Origin: Fimbriimonadales bacterium
GTDB taxonomy: Bacteria; Armatimonadota; Fimbriimonadia; Fimbriimonadales; ATM1
Assembly: GCA_035559795.1 (NCBI GenBank)
Contig: DATMAR010000012.1
Span: forward strand, 310,001 to 374,000
Length of the DNA: 64,000 nt
Direction of reading: 5' to 3'
Shown: piece by piece, positions 8,216 through 18,176 of the stretch
Numbering within the stretch: position 1 is the stretch's first letter
How the letters are laid out: every line of letters starts with the position of its first letter
Notes under the pieces: model-generated
Seen by the model: only the letters and a program-made list of their open reading frames with translations
Databases searched by the model: none
What the model was told of the DNA's origin: nothing
Made by a program: the position numbers and the translations under genes

Positions 8216-9270
8216 GCTTTGGCTTTCGCGGCTACCGATGCCGAAGCGACTGTTCTGCCAATAACATTGGCAAAAACGCTCAGGTTTTCCATCATCTCGG
8301 CGAACGTTTGAGGGTCCAAGGTTTGAGCGGCGTCCGAAAGGGCTTCTCGAGGATTCGGATGCATCTCGACGAGAAGTCCATCTGCTCCTACGGCGACAGC
8401 CGCATAAGACATTGCTGGAACGTATCTTGCCACCCCTGTTCCGTGGCTCGGGTCTACGATGATGGGCAAGTGGGATTGCTCCTTTAGAACGAGGACGGCA
8501 GATAAATCGAGAGTGTTGCGCGTGTAACTTCTGTCTAAAGGATGCACTCCGCGTTCGCAGAGCATTACTTTCGAATTCCCTTGAGCAAGCACATATTCAG
8601 CAGCAAGTAAAAATTCATCGATCGTCGCTGCCGGTCCTCTTTTGAGCAAAACCGGATGACCACTCTTCCCTGCTTCGATAAGCAGCGGAAAGTTCTGCAT
8701 GCTTCTTGCGCCGATTTGCAAAATGTCCACGTACTCGGCAACCGCACTGACCATATCGGGAGAAAGGACTTCGGAAACCGTTTTTATCTCCACCTCCCTT
8801 CCTACTGCTTGCATAATTTTCAGACCTTCTAATGCTAAACCTTGAAATGCATAAGGAGAAGTTCTTGGTTTGAATGCCCCACCCCGCAATATCCGAGCTC
8901 CATGTTTTTTCGCTATGATTGCGCTCTGTTTTAACTGCTCGTAACCCTCGATGCTACATGGTCCTGCCATTACGGTAATTTCTTTTTCACCGACTCTTAC
9001 ATCGCCAATTTCGACAATCGTGTTGTAAGGGTGAAACTCGCGCGAAGCCAGTTTGAACGAGCGGCTTACATGGGTAACCTTACTTACCCCCGGCAATATT
9101 TCGAGCTTTTCTGCGAGGGGCTGACGCACATCAGGAGGAATAGCCGAAGGTATCCCAACAGCCATAACACTGCCGGGCATCAACAGTGCTTCCAACGAAT
9201 GCTTTCGAATTACCTCACAAACGGCTTCGATTTCCGCATCCGTTGCTCCTGGCTTCATCAAAACTACCAT
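8212..9270 (-). CDS. aroF: 3-deoxy-7-phosphoheptulonate synthase (DAHP synthase)
   Basis: This enzyme condenses phosphoenolpyruvate with erythrose 4-phosphate, the first step of the shikimate pathway. The 352-residue protein has an N-terminal ferredoxin-like regulatory domain (residues 1-70, MVVLMKPGATDAEIE) joined to the TIM-barrel catalytic domain. That domain shows AGPCSIE, RGGAFKPRTSPYAFQG, QIGARSMQNFPLL, LLKRGPAAT and IVDPSHGTG, the last holding metal-binding residues. This is the type I-beta, Thermotoga-like architecture. The ATG at 9270 is preceded by AGAGGA. A distal ACT-like domain suggests feedback by aromatic amino acids, an inference from family knowledge. Confidence 0.95.
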   Translation of the reverse strand: MVVLMKPGATDAEIEAVCEVIRKHSLEALLMPGSVMAVGIPSAIPPDVRQPLAEKLEILPGVSKVTHVSRSFKLASREFHPYNTIVEIGDVRVGEKEITVMAGPCSIEGYEQLKQSAIIAKKHGARILRGGAFKPRTSPYAFQGLALEGLKIMQAVGREVEIKTVSEVLSPDMVSAVAEYVDILQIGARSMQNFPLLIEAGKSGHPVLLKRGPAATIDEFLLAAEYVLAQGNSKVMLCERGVHPLDRSYTRNTLDLSAVLVLKEQSHLPIIVDPSHGTGVARYVPAMSYAAVAVGADGLLVEMHPNPREALSDAAQTLDPQTFAEMMENLSVFANVIGRTVASASVAAKAKA

Positions 9271-9426
9271 TTCGATATCAATCCTCTCTTTATCGCTCTC
9301 TTTTCATGCGGAAGAAAATTCCTCGCACACACGCCATAGAGCGCAAAAAATGTACGAGGTTTTATGCTACCACCTTATACAATTTGTATGCCAGAACTGA
9401 CCGCTTTTCGATGGGTGGCAAACTAA

Positions 9427-10281
9427 TTACCGTATCATTCTCGGGTCGAGCCTGTCTCTCAATCCGTCACCCACGAAATTCAAAGCAAGTATCGTCACGC
9501 TCAATGTAAGGCAAGGCCATAAAAGAAGAATTGGATGAGCAGCCAAATGTGCGCGTGATTCATTGATCATCGAGCCCCAACTGGGATACGGTGGCTGAAT
9601 CCCTATCCCTAAAAAGCTCAAAGAACTCTCCGCAAGAATAATCATCGCCATTTCGACCATCGCCACTGCAGAAATAAGACCGAAAAGGTGCGGGAGGATG
9701 TGGCGAAAGACGATATGGGCGTGACCCGCACCTAATGCTCGTGATGCTAAAACGAATTCTCGTTCTTTAAGACTCAAAACTTGGTTGCGAACGAGCCTTG
9801 CGAGGCTTGGCCAGGCAACTACACCGAGGGCTGCGAATACCGGCAAAGCGGCTACGACTTTATCGGGAAGAAAGCCCAGCAATGGGATTCTTTGTGTAAC
9901 GTCCGATGCTCCAATAACGCCGATAATTAGAATTGCTAACAAAATATCCGGAAAGGCAAACATCGCATCCGTAAATCGCATGAGAATGTTGTCGAACCAT
10001 CGCGCTCCATAACCTGCTGCTGTGCCGATGAGAAGGGCGATGATAATCGCGCATAGTTCGACGGATACTCCGATACCCAAACTTACCCTTGCACCATACG
10101 CCAAACGAGAAAAAACATCTCGTCCCAATTCGTCTGTTCCTAACCAAAACTTTTCGCTCGGTGCTTCGAAAGGTCGTCCTACGGTTTGTGTCACATCATA
10201 ACGCAAAGTTCCGAACAAGGCGAAAAGTAAAAGCAGAATTAAATAAATCGCACTTCCCCAAAAGACGACACTTCGAATCAT
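9427..10281 (-). CDS. Peptide/nickel-type ABC transporter permease (DppC-like)
   Basis: A 284-residue inner-membrane permease of the binding-protein-dependent family. A first transmembrane helix (about residues 5-25) is followed by the DppC-type LGTDELGRDVFSRLAYGARVSL segment, then five more membrane helices and the EAA-like loop around RALGAGHAHIVFRHILPH. Its ATG overlaps the stop of the upstream permease gene (ATGA at 10278-10281), so the two are translationally coupled. Substrate is probably oligopeptides, dipeptides or a similar solute, judged from the family only. No ATPase gene follows; the next gene downstream is aroF. Confidence 0.9.
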   Translation of the reverse strand: MIRSVVFWGSAIYLILLLLFALFGTLRYDVTQTVGRPFEAPSEKFWLGTDELGRDVFSRLAYGARVSLGIGVSVELCAIIIALLIGTAAGYGARWFDNILMRFTDAMFAFPDILLAILIIGVIGASDVTQRIPLLGFLPDKVVAALPVFAALGVVAWPSLARLVRNQVLSLKEREFVLASRALGAGHAHIVFRHILPHLFGLISAVAMVEMAMIILAESSLSFLGIGIQPPYPSWGSMINESRAHLAAHPILLLWPCLTLSVTILALNFVGDGLRDRLDPRMIR

Positions 10282-11261
10282 TGTGCCCCCCCAACCCTTA
10301 TTCGAGGGTCCAAAAGCGGGAGAAGCAAATCCACGATGAGATTGATGACAATAAAAGTAACCGCAAACAGAATTACAGTCGCTTGAATTACAGGATAATC
10401 GCTTTGCTGAATCGCTTTAATCGAAGCCAGTCCTAAACCCGGAATACCGAAGAATGTTTCGAGGATAAAAGAACCTGTTAGCAAAAAGCCCGTCGAAGTT
10501 CCTATCGCGGTAACAACGGGAACAAGGGAATTTCGAAAACCATGCAAAAATATGACTCGCCAAAAGGGAACGCCTTTTGCATAAGCGGTGCGAATGAAAT
10601 CTTGACTCAGAGTGTCGATCATGCTTGCACGTGTCAGTCGCGTGACGATAGCCGCAGGACGCAAGGAAAGAATAAATACAGGTAACACGAGATAAGGCAG
10701 CGGGTCCCAAGCGGCATTTGGAGACCACATAACAGGAAGAACACTCAATCGAACTGCGAAAATGTAAACCAAAATAGGTGCGAGCACGAAACTCGGTATG
10801 CATATTCCCAATGTCGAAAAACCTACAGCCAATCGATCAATCCATCTATCGTGCCAAACTGCGGCAAGACCTCCAAAGAACACTCCGATAATCGAAGCGA
10901 GAAGAATCGCTAACCCCGCTAACATCGCTGTATAACCTAATCCTTGGAAAAGAATTTCGTTTACGGTTCTCGGTTGAAATAGAGACTGACCGAAATCCAA
11001 TCGAGCAGCCCCGAACATGAATTCTCCATACCTTACGAAAAACGGTCGGTCGAGACCCATTTCCTTTCGAATTAATTCGATGGTCTCTTTCGTTGCTTTT
11101 TCTCCTGCGCGGAGCGTTGCGGCATCACGGGGGGCGAGTTCACCTGTGGCAAACGTAATCAAACTGATAAAGATCAAAGTAGGAATCGCCCACAACAAGC
11201 GCAGTGCGATATGTCGAAGCAAAGAGTGACGCCAAATGCGAGTGTGTTTAGGTTCGCTCAT
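10278..11261 (-). CDS. Peptide/nickel-type ABC transporter permease (DppB-like)
   Basis: A 327-residue permease that pairs with the DppC-like one to form the membrane channel of a solute importer. An N-terminal cytoplasmic stretch is followed by a membrane helix at about residues 15-38 and the family-typical GLDRPFFVRYGEF region. There are six membrane helices overall, and an EAA-type loop (TRASMIDTLSQDFIRTAYAKG) for coupling to an ATPase. It lies 15 bases after the binding-protein gene in the same direction. Confidence 0.9.
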   Translation of the reverse strand: MSEPKHTRIWRHSLLRHIALRLLWAIPTLIFISLITFATGELAPRDAATLRAGEKATKETIELIRKEMGLDRPFFVRYGEFMFGAARLDFGQSLFQPRTVNEILFQGLGYTAMLAGLAILLASIIGVFFGGLAAVWHDRWIDRLAVGFSTLGICIPSFVLAPILVYIFAVRLSVLPVMWSPNAAWDPLPYLVLPVFILSLRPAAIVTRLTRASMIDTLSQDFIRTAYAKGVPFWRVIFLHGFRNSLVPVVTAIGTSTGFLLTGSFILETFFGIPGLGLASIKAIQQSDYPVIQATVILFAVTFIVINLIVDLLLPLLDPRIRVGGAQ

Positions 11262-11276
11262 GGCTCAACATGAGAA

Positions 11277-12896
11277 TCATTTACTCCGAATTACATCGGC
11301 ATTGACGAGCGGCAACGGCCCCATTAACGAGCGTTCTATTCCGCTCACGTAAGGACGCAATAATTCCAAATCCCTTTGGAAATAAATCGGTACCCAAATC
11401 GCGTCTTCCACTGCAATCTTTTCCGCTCTTCGATAGAGTTCGAGACGTTTTTCAGGGTTTCCCATCATCCTATCCGCCGTATCGCAAAGCCTATCGAATT
11501 CAGGATTGGAATAGCCGAGTGTGTTTTCTCTCGCTTTCGAATGAAGCATAAAACTCAAAAAGTTTTGAGGGTCTGGATAATCCGCGTGCCACCTCAAATG
11601 GAAAAGCGGAAGTTTTCCATCAGCTCGTAATTTCAACAACGCCCCCCACTCCATCGGCTTTAAGTCTATTCTCACTCCCAGATTGTTGAGCAAATCCTGC
11701 TGGATCATTTGGGAGACGATTTTCGCATCGTGACGGTCCGCTCGGCAATACAATTGTAAGGGGGGGAGCCCTTTGCCATTGGGATAGCCCGCCTCTGCCA
11801 AAAGCGCTCTTGCCCGCTCGACATCGAAAGGATATCCGCGAAATTCTGGATTATAGCCAGGAATACCGGGGGGGATTATGCCTTCTGCTTTCTGATTTAC
11901 TCCATCCAAACCGTCAGCGATAATTCTATCTTTATTAATCGCCATCGCGAAAGCAACCCGAACTCGCTTATCTCTAAAGGGGGGATATTCTCTAAGGCTA
12001 AAACCTAAATACCAAATTGCTGGACGGTCTACGATTTGCAGCATCGAGCGAAATTCGGGATGTTGATCTACCCATTTTTTGTCTTGACGCTCTAACTGCA
12101 CCCAGTCCACTTCGCCAGCCTCGAAAAGTTGTCGCCTGGTTTGTGCATCTCCCGCTATGATTCTTCGCACCTTTCGAAGTTTTGGCGCGCCGCCATGATA
12201 CTCATCGAAACGCACTAACTCTACGTATTGCGACTGTGCATATTCTCCTAATTTGAAAGGACCTGTGCCGACTACTTGTGCAGGGTTCGTTATCCGCTCC
12301 ATCCCGATGGATTCTTTGTCTACGATGAAATAACACGGATACTCCAAATACATTATCCAATATGCTTTCGGCTCTTTGATGTGCACTCTAAGCGTGTAAT
12401 CGTCCACGACTTCCACACCAGATATCGAATCCGTTTTTTTTGCACGAACATCTTCGAATCCCACCAAATCCATCATGTAACCATCTACGGTGGGGCTTTG
12501 AATTTCAGGATTTGCGGCTCTGTCCCAAGAATATTTCACATCGTGCGCAGTCATCTCCCGACCCGAATGAAACTTCACTCCCTTTTTGAGATAAAAAGTA
12601 TATGTTTTTCCGTCTTTCGAGATTTCCCATCGTTCCGCTAAATTCGGCACGACTTCGGTCTTCGTATTCCACTTCACCAGTCCTTCATAAATCTGTTGCA
12701 GAACGTCTATCGTATCCCCGTCCTCCACCGCGGCAGGGTCGAGCGTCGTCGGGTCGTTGGGAATCGGATAAATCAAAAGGTGGTCTTCTTTCGAGTACCC
12801 GCCTCCTTCTCTTCTGCAACCAGCAAAAACTGCAAGTAGGAAGGCTATAAGTCCAAAAAGGGCAAGGCTCGAAAGGAATTTCATAACGTTCTTCAT
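11277..12896 (-). CDS. Extracellular solute-binding protein family 5 lipoprotein (OppA/DppA-like)
   Basis: A 539-residue substrate-binding protein for the adjacent permeases. The N-terminus is a lipoprotein signal ending in a lipobox-like FAGC at about residues 24-27, so it is probably lipid-anchored. The mature part carries family 5 hallmarks: IPNDPTTLDPA, the TYTFYLKKGVKFHSG segment and the GTGPF motif, and long alpha/beta lobes. It lies 6 bases after folC, in one tight transcription unit dapL-folC-SBP-permease-permease. An AGGATAG lies before the ATG. The ligand cannot be told from sequence. Confidence 0.92.
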   Translation of the reverse strand: MKNVMKFLSSLALFGLIAFLLAVFAGCRREGGGYSKEDHLLIYPIPNDPTTLDPAAVEDGDTIDVLQQIYEGLVKWNTKTEVVPNLAERWEISKDGKTYTFYLKKGVKFHSGREMTAHDVKYSWDRAANPEIQSPTVDGYMMDLVGFEDVRAKKTDSISGVEVVDDYTLRVHIKEPKAYWIMYLEYPCYFIVDKESIGMERITNPAQVVGTGPFKLGEYAQSQYVELVRFDEYHGGAPKLRKVRRIIAGDAQTRRQLFEAGEVDWVQLERQDKKWVDQHPEFRSMLQIVDRPAIWYLGFSLREYPPFRDKRVRVAFAMAINKDRIIADGLDGVNQKAEGIIPPGIPGYNPEFRGYPFDVERARALLAEAGYPNGKGLPPLQLYCRADRHDAKIVSQMIQQDLLNNLGVRIDLKPMEWGALLKLRADGKLPLFHLRWHADYPDPQNFLSFMLHSKARENTLGYSNPEFDRLCDTADRMMGNPEKRLELYRRAEKIAVEDAIWVPIYFQRDLELLRPYVSGIERSLMGPLPLVNADVIRSK

Positions 12897-12902
12897 GTCT
12901 TT

Positions 12903-14216
12903 CTATCCTACCTTCTCATTTTTCTTCTTTCTGTCCGTTTTGAAAGGAACTAATGCAGGTAACGCTTCGGAAAGAAGATAAAAGCTACCCGTAACCAAAA
13001 TAATTTCTCCCTTTTGCCAATCCTCGCAGGCTTTCGCTAATGCTTCTTTCGGTGAAGAATACTGCCTTGTTTTAGTCCCTTCGATCCCTGCTTCTCGTGC
13101 AACGCTAAGTAACTCTTCCATACCCATTGAGCGCTCGTTCTCCATTGTCGTGAGGTATAGGCACTTTATCTTGCGACTGAATGCACTTAATGTTTCTCTG
13201 GAATTATGCCCGAGCGAGGATGAGAACACTAACCGAATCTTTTTTTCTGGAAAACATTCTTCGATGGATTGCATGACTTGCTCGGCGGCTTGTGGGTTAT
13301 GCGCGCCATCCATGAGAACGAAGGGTTCTTCGCATACGACTTGCATACGCCCAGGAAGGCACACTTTTTTCAAGCCATCGATCAATGCCTTTTCCGAATA
13401 AACAATTCCCGATGCGTCCAAAGCACCGACGGCTACTGCCATATTCCTCGCTTGAAAACTGCCTAATAGATTCGTATACAGTCCATCATGACGAGAAACC
13501 GGTGTAAACACACGGTAATGTTCATTCGCTTTTTCGAGAACGATTTCCTTTCCCAACTGCCAAAAGAGAGCGTTTCTATCTTTCGCAATTTCCTTTATCG
13601 TTTTTTGCGCATTGGGATTCGTCGCTCCGCATACGCAAGGGATGCCAGGCTTGATGATCCCCCCCTTTTCTCCTGCGATCTCCTCTATGGTTTCGCCCAA
13701 ATATTGCTGATGGTCGAGTCCGATTTCTGTGATGATCGAGATCACAGGTGTTACGACATTCGTCGCATCCAAGCGTCCTCCTAAACCCACTTCGAGACAA
13801 ACATAATCGCAAACCATCTTTTTCCAAAACAAAAAACCCATAGCGGTTTTGAATTCGAATTCCGTGGGACCGCCTAAAGAAGTTCCTTCCATTTTTTCCG
13901 AAACCGGCTTCAATAACTCTGTCAAACCCGCTACTTCCTCGGTGGGGATGAGTTCTCGATTGATTTGAATTCTTTCTCGGAAATCGAATACATAGGGAGA
14001 GTAAAACCCCCCCGTGCGATAACCTGCTTCCGTCAATATCGATTGAAGCATTGCCGTAACACTTCCTTTCCCATTCGTCCCCGCGACATGCAGAAATTTT
14101 AAGTCTTCATGGGGATTTCCTACGCGTTTTAAGAACTCTTGCATGCGGTCTAAGCCCAAACGCCACCCTCGTTTCTTCAAGGAACCGATATAGGAAAGTG
14201 CTTCGGAATAGTTCAC
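12903..14216 (-). CDS. folC: Folylpolyglutamate synthase / dihydrofolate synthase
   Basis: A Mur-ligase-family enzyme that adds glutamate to folates or dihydropteroate. The P-loop HVAGTNGKGS lies close to the start, with later GGLDATNV-type residues (GGRLDATNVV) and the DGAHNPQA motif of the C-terminal domain. I chose the GTG at 14216 because VNYSEALSYI aligns with the normal FolC N-terminus. A GTG at 14258 just past the upstream stop is an alternative, and the longest frame (to 14324) would run 65 bases into dapL. No clear Shine-Dalgarno sequence decides among them. The gene sits between dapL and the solute-binding protein gene. Confidence 0.92.
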   Translation of the reverse strand: MNYSEALSYIGSLKKRGWRLGLDRMQEFLKRVGNPHEDLKFLHVAGTNGKGSVTAMLQSILTEAGYRTGGFYSPYVFDFRERIQINRELIPTEEVAGLTELLKPVSEKMEGTSLGGPTEFEFKTAMGFLFWKKMVCDYVCLEVGLGGRLDATNVVTPVISIITEIGLDHQQYLGETIEEIAGEKGGIIKPGIPCVCGATNPNAQKTIKEIAKDRNALFWQLGKEIVLEKANEHYRVFTPVSRHDGLYTNLLGSFQARNMAVAVGALDASGIVYSEKALIDGLKKVCLPGRMQVVCEEPFVLMDGAHNPQAAEQVMQSIEECFPEKKIRLVFSSSLGHNSRETLSAFSRKIKCLYLTTMENERSMGMEELLSVAREAGIEGTKTRQYSSPKEALAKACEDWQKGEIILVTGSFYLLSEALPALVPFKTDRKKKNEKVG

Positions 14217-14259
14217 AGGTGTTCGAGTGCCGCTCGATAATTTTTCGACTGAACTCACC

Positions 14260-15447
14260 TCATAAGGTTGCCCCCACCAACCGGATTTTCGCAATGCGCT
14301 CGATAACCTCACGAACGACCTCACCGTCTTTATCTCCCGGAATCGTTATGCTCATCCGAACATAGCCTTCTCCGTATTTCCCATACCCCGTTCCCGGAAT
14401 CACTAACACCTTCGCTGCCTTCAATAATCTTTCAGAGAATTCCATCGAAGACTCACCATTCGGAATCCGCGCCCAAATGTAAAACGTTCCTTTCGGTTTT
14501 TCGATTTTCCATCCGAGCGCATTCAAACCATCCACGAGGATGTCACGACGTTTTTTATAAAGTGCGAACGTTGCCTCGTTGTTACCATGCTTCAAAGCGT
14601 AAACCGCTGCCTCCGCAATTGCAGGGAATTGTTTGCTGTCTATATTGTCTTTCAAACGACTCAAAGCGAATATCGCATCGGGATTGCCGCAAGCCCAACC
14701 GATTCGCCATCCCGTCATATTGAACATCTTGCTGAGAGAATGAAATTCGACTACGCAATCCTTCGCGCCTTCGACTTGCAAAAGTGAAGGGGAACGATAT
14801 CCGTCATAAGTCACTTCGGAATATGCCATATCGCCAATTAAGAGAATGTCGTATTCCCTACAAAACGAAACGATTTCCCGATAAAAATCTGAATTTGCGA
14901 CTGCGCCAGTGGGATTATTCGGATAGCAAACAAAAAAAAGTTTCGCTTTCTTCGCAACATCAGAAGGAATGTCTTCCAATTTCGGTAAAAAATGATTTTC
15001 TGCTTTCAATGGCAAATCGTAAATATCAGCACCACACATGGCGGACTGAATACGATAAACGGGATAAGAAGGGCTCGGGACGATCACGCCATCGTCTTCG
15101 TCTATGAACGCCCAAACGATATGCGCCAAGCCTTCTTTGCTGCCGATAACCTCGAGCATTTCCGTAGAAGGGTTCAAGGAAACCCCGAAGCGTTTTTCGT
15201 ACCATTTCGCTGCCGCTTCTAAAAACGGAAGCCATCCGCGTGCAGACTCGTCATATCGGTGTGTTTCAGGTTTTTTTGCGGCATCCTGTAACGCTCTCAC
15301 GATAGGCTCTGGTGTGGGTTGGTCTGGGTCTCCGATGCCGAGGTCAATAATTTCTTCGCCTCGGTTTTGCATTTCTCGTTTGATACGCGAAATCTCCGCG
15401 AATAAATAAGGCGGGATTTTTTCTATTCGTCTCGAATGCTTCGGCAT
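14260..15447 (-). CDS. dapL: LL-diaminopimelate aminotransferase-type class I aminotransferase
   Basis: A 395-residue fold-type I PLP aminotransferase. It has the start IPPYLFAEI, the DLGIGDPDQPTP segment typical of DapL, CYPNNPTGA, DMAYSEVTYDG, and the PLP lysine in FHSLSKMFNMTGWRIGW. DapL converts tetrahydrodipicolinate to LL-diaminopimelate, a one-step route to lysine and peptidoglycan. The family also includes aspartate- and alanine-type aminotransferases, so the DapL call rests on the N-terminal signature. It heads the operon with folC and the peptide transporter. Confidence 0.82.
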   Translation of the reverse strand: MPKHSRRIEKIPPYLFAEISRIKREMQNRGEEIIDLGIGDPDQPTPEPIVRALQDAAKKPETHRYDESARGWLPFLEAAAKWYEKRFGVSLNPSTEMLEVIGSKEGLAHIVWAFIDEDDGVIVPSPSYPVYRIQSAMCGADIYDLPLKAENHFLPKLEDIPSDVAKKAKLFFVCYPNNPTGAVANSDFYREIVSFCREYDILLIGDMAYSEVTYDGYRSPSLLQVEGAKDCVVEFHSLSKMFNMTGWRIGWACGNPDAIFALSRLKDNIDSKQFPAIAEAAVYALKHGNNEATFALYKKRRDILVDGLNALGWKIEKPKGTFYIWARIPNGESSMEFSERLLKAAKVLVIPGTGYGKYGEGYVRMSITIPGDKDGEVVREVIERIAKIRLVGATL

Positions 15448-15619
15448 ACCTTCAGTTTACCGAGTTTGCGATTTCTTCGTCATTTCTGGAAGGAAGAAAG
15501 CAGGGAGAAAAGCCTATCGACTTTGCGATGGTAGGACTGAAGCTCTTCCCTTTATGAGGAAGAAATGTGAAGATGTTATTTGTTAGATTAGACCGCTTTC
15601 GCCAGAGGGATAGGTCAAC

Positions 15620-16045
15620 TCAACGTTTCGAAATCACGCCATCTAAACTCAATTTACCCCCCCCGAAAAAGAGAAAACCCAAAGCGACAACCCCATAAAG
15701 CATCGCCATCTCTTTTTTCTGAAAGGGATCAGCCCCGTGAACCATAAAATACGCAACCGCCATATTAATCACGATAGATAAAGCCGCCAATCGCGTCAAA
15801 AGACCTACCGCTAACAATGCCCCACCCAAAAATTCTGCTAACGCTGAACACCACGCAAAAAATTCCGGGACAGGAAAACCTAAATTCCCGACACCTTCGA
15901 TGAATTTCGCATTCGGGGGGAGTTTTCCGAGACCGTGCGCCAGCATCAACGTTAGGCCGAATGCGAAACGAATAATAAATGCTCCGAACTCCCCAACGAG
16001 TGAATTCGCTCCAGAACCACCGAAAAGCAAATTATGAAGTTTCAT
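15620..16045 (-). CDS. DoxX family membrane protein
   Basis: A 141-residue protein with four hydrophobic segments. It has the family-typical FGLTLMLAHGLGKLP start, then GFPVPEFFAWCSALAEFLGGALLAVGLLTRLAA-like pattern, in which the conserved E and GG stand out. DoxX family members are membrane proteins linked to thiol or quinone redox processes in some bacteria, but most are uncharacterised. It is a single gene between dapL and ubiD. A GATACT box 7 bases before the ATG may be a leaderless-type promoter. Confidence 0.85.
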   Translation of the reverse strand: MKLHNLLFGGSGANSLVGEFGAFIIRFAFGLTLMLAHGLGKLPPNAKFIEGVGNLGFPVPEFFAWCSALAEFLGGALLAVGLLTRLAALSIVINMAVAYFMVHGADPFQKKEMAMLYGVVALGFLFFGGGKLSLDGVISKR

Positions 16046-16131
16046 AGCACCCAGTATCCCCTAAATCCGTCATAGCGTGTCTTATCGCTACGGCTTCGAT
16101 CTTCCTTCTTAGAGGATAATTGAAAATTTTC

Positions 16132-17580
16132 TCAAAGTCCCAGTTCTTTCCAAATACTATCGATGCGCTTCTTTACGTCTTCCGACATCGTTATCAACTT
16201 CGGCCATTGGCGAGGATAGCCTTCCGAAGACCATTTATGTGTGCAATCGAACCCTATCTTCCCCCCGAATGCAACGAGGTTGCTCGCATGGTCTAAATGA
16301 TCTAAAGGTCCTTTCACGATGAGGGAATCTCTCTCCGGATCGCAATTGGCTCCGATGCGGAATAGAACATCACGCAAATCTTGTACATTTACATCTTCTT
16401 CGAAAACGAAAATGAACTTCGAAAACATCAATTGCCCCAATCCCCAAAGCGCATTCATCACTTTGAACGCATGACCCGGATAGCGCTTTCGTATTTTTAC
16501 GAATGCCATATTGTGAAAACACGCTTCCACCGGAAGGTTGATATCCAAAACTTCGGGTAGCGTCAAACGAATCAATGGCAAAAAGATTCTTTCGATGGCT
16601 TTCCCGATATATCCATCCTCCATGGGGGGGATTCCTACAATCGTCGCAGGATAGACAGGCTTCTCGCGCATCGTGATGCACGTAACGCGCATTACGGGAA
16701 ACGGTTCTGGCATCGAATAGTAACCGGTGTGGTCACCGAAAGGACCTTCCATTCGTAGTTCTTTCGGGTCAACGGTTCCTTCGATGACGATTTCGGCATC
16801 GGCAGGAATCATCACGTTTACCGTCTTCGCCTTCACCAAACAAGGAGGAGATTTTCTCAAAAAACCTGCAAAAAGCATCTCGTCTATGGCAGAGGGTAAA
16901 GGGGCGACGGAAGAAAAAAGATAAACCGGATCCCCCCCTAATGCTACTGCAACTTCGATCTTTTGTTTCTTCTCCTCTGCCAAGCGAGCATGTTCGGCGC
17001 CAACCTTATGCATCTGCCAATGCATCCCCACCTCTCGTTTATCGTAAACTTGCATTCGATACATTCCCACGTTTCTTTTCCCTGTATTCGGGTCGTGCGA
17101 AAAGACCATCGGCAAAGTGATAAACGGACCTGCATCCTCAGGCCAACATTTCAAAACCGGCAAACGCGTGAGATCTGCCTCATTGCCCATAAAAACGACT
17201 TCTTGACATATTCCTTCGTTTATGGTTTTCGGAATCGCTTTTGCGAGTCGAAGGATTTCTAAAAACTTTTCGATTTTTTGTGAGAGTGTCGTTGGAATAT
17301 CCGGCTGAAGCGTTCGCGCTAATTCATCTGCGATTTCCTGCACGTCGTTCACGCCTAATGCCATGCTCATCCGTTTTCGAGACCCGAAGACGTTAATTGC
17401 TACGGGAATATCGAATCCCTTCGGGTTCTCGATGAGAAGCCCTGGCCCTCCATCAGGTCTTTTCATACAGCGGTCGGCGACTTCGGTGATTTCTAAATGA
17501 GGGCTTAGGGGATAAGAAATGTGACGAAGTTCACCTGCGGCGTCCAATGCGCGCAGAAAATCCTGAAAATCGCGATACAT
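16132..17580 (-). CDS. ubiD: UbiD family (prenylated-FMN-dependent) decarboxylase
   Basis: A 482-residue UbiD-type decarboxylase. It starts with FQDFLRALDAAGEL and has GGDPVYLFSSVAPLP, IDEMLFAGFLR and the EGPFGDHTGYYS segment, which holds the catalytic glutamate and metal or cofactor contacts. Such enzymes decarboxylate 4-hydroxybenzoate-derived or menaquinone-pathway aromatic acids and need prenylated FMN made by UbiX, not seen in this window. In an organism like this a role in futalosine-route menaquinone synthesis is possible but unproven. A TATCTT box lies 7 bases before the ATG. Confidence 0.92.
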   Translation of the reverse strand: MYRDFQDFLRALDAAGELRHISYPLSPHLEITEVADRCMKRPDGGPGLLIENPKGFDIPVAINVFGSRKRMSMALGVNDVQEIADELARTLQPDIPTTLSQKIEKFLEILRLAKAIPKTINEGICQEVVFMGNEADLTRLPVLKCWPEDAGPFITLPMVFSHDPNTGKRNVGMYRMQVYDKREVGMHWQMHKVGAEHARLAEEKKQKIEVAVALGGDPVYLFSSVAPLPSAIDEMLFAGFLRKSPPCLVKAKTVNVMIPADAEIVIEGTVDPKELRMEGPFGDHTGYYSMPEPFPVMRVTCITMREKPVYPATIVGIPPMEDGYIGKAIERIFLPLIRLTLPEVLDINLPVEACFHNMAFVKIRKRYPGHAFKVMNALWGLGQLMFSKFIFVFEEDVNVQDLRDVLFRIGANCDPERDSLIVKGPLDHLDHASNLVAFGGKIGFDCTHKWSSEGYPRQWPKLITMSEDVKKRIDSIWKELGL

Positions 17581-17638
17581 TTACCGAAAGATACCGTAAA
17601 CGTGCTGAAAGGAATGGGGAACCGGTAACTTAGACGCT

Positions 17639-18043
17639 TTACAGAAAACGCAGGATGATGTGATACACGAACACTACACCCATCACGGTGTTCGCTATTC
17701 GCATGAGCGCTTGTACGTAAGGCTTATCCCAGATTTTGTAGGCTGTGCAACAGACGAGCAAGGTAAGGCTCAATTTTACGAATTCGAACAGCCCTTGGGA
17801 ATGAAACCAGCTCAATGCGGGGTTAAGTTCTAATGCGCCTTCCGTGAGTGCGGCTAGGGTAAATCCGTAATCGAGCAGGCTCAAGACCGCATAAAGGAGG
17901 ATAGCACTCGGAACGCCCCTGCGAAAATGGTCTGCCAAGCGTTGAGGAAGGCTCATTGCAGTTGCCATTGACTTTGTTGTATTTCCGTGTACCACATTTA
18001 GGTTTAGATGCGTTATGTGAGAATGCGGGGATGTGTTAGACAC
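17639..18043 (-). CDS. Small membrane protein (DUF5658-like)
   Basis: A 134-residue protein with three predicted membrane helices: about 42-65, 80-100 and 112-132. The layout of LLDYGFTLAALTEGALELNPALS followed by a VKL helix resembles the small DUF5658-type membrane proteins. The first 25 residues are polar and may not be translated; an internal ATG at 17968 (MATAMSLPQR) is an alternative start. No function is known. It lies convergent to the tRNA-Ser region. Confidence 0.6.
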   Translation of the reverse strand: MSNTSPHSHITHLNLNVVHGNTTKSMATAMSLPQRLADHFRRGVPSAILLYAVLSLLDYGFTLAALTEGALELNPALSWFHSQGLFEFVKLSLTLLVCCTAYKIWDKPYVQALMRIANTVMGVVFVYHIILRFL

Positions 18044-18084
18044 CTATTGCCTCTAACAGGTAAAAACACAGGAGGATACGATTC

Positions 18085-18176
<92 letters not shown>

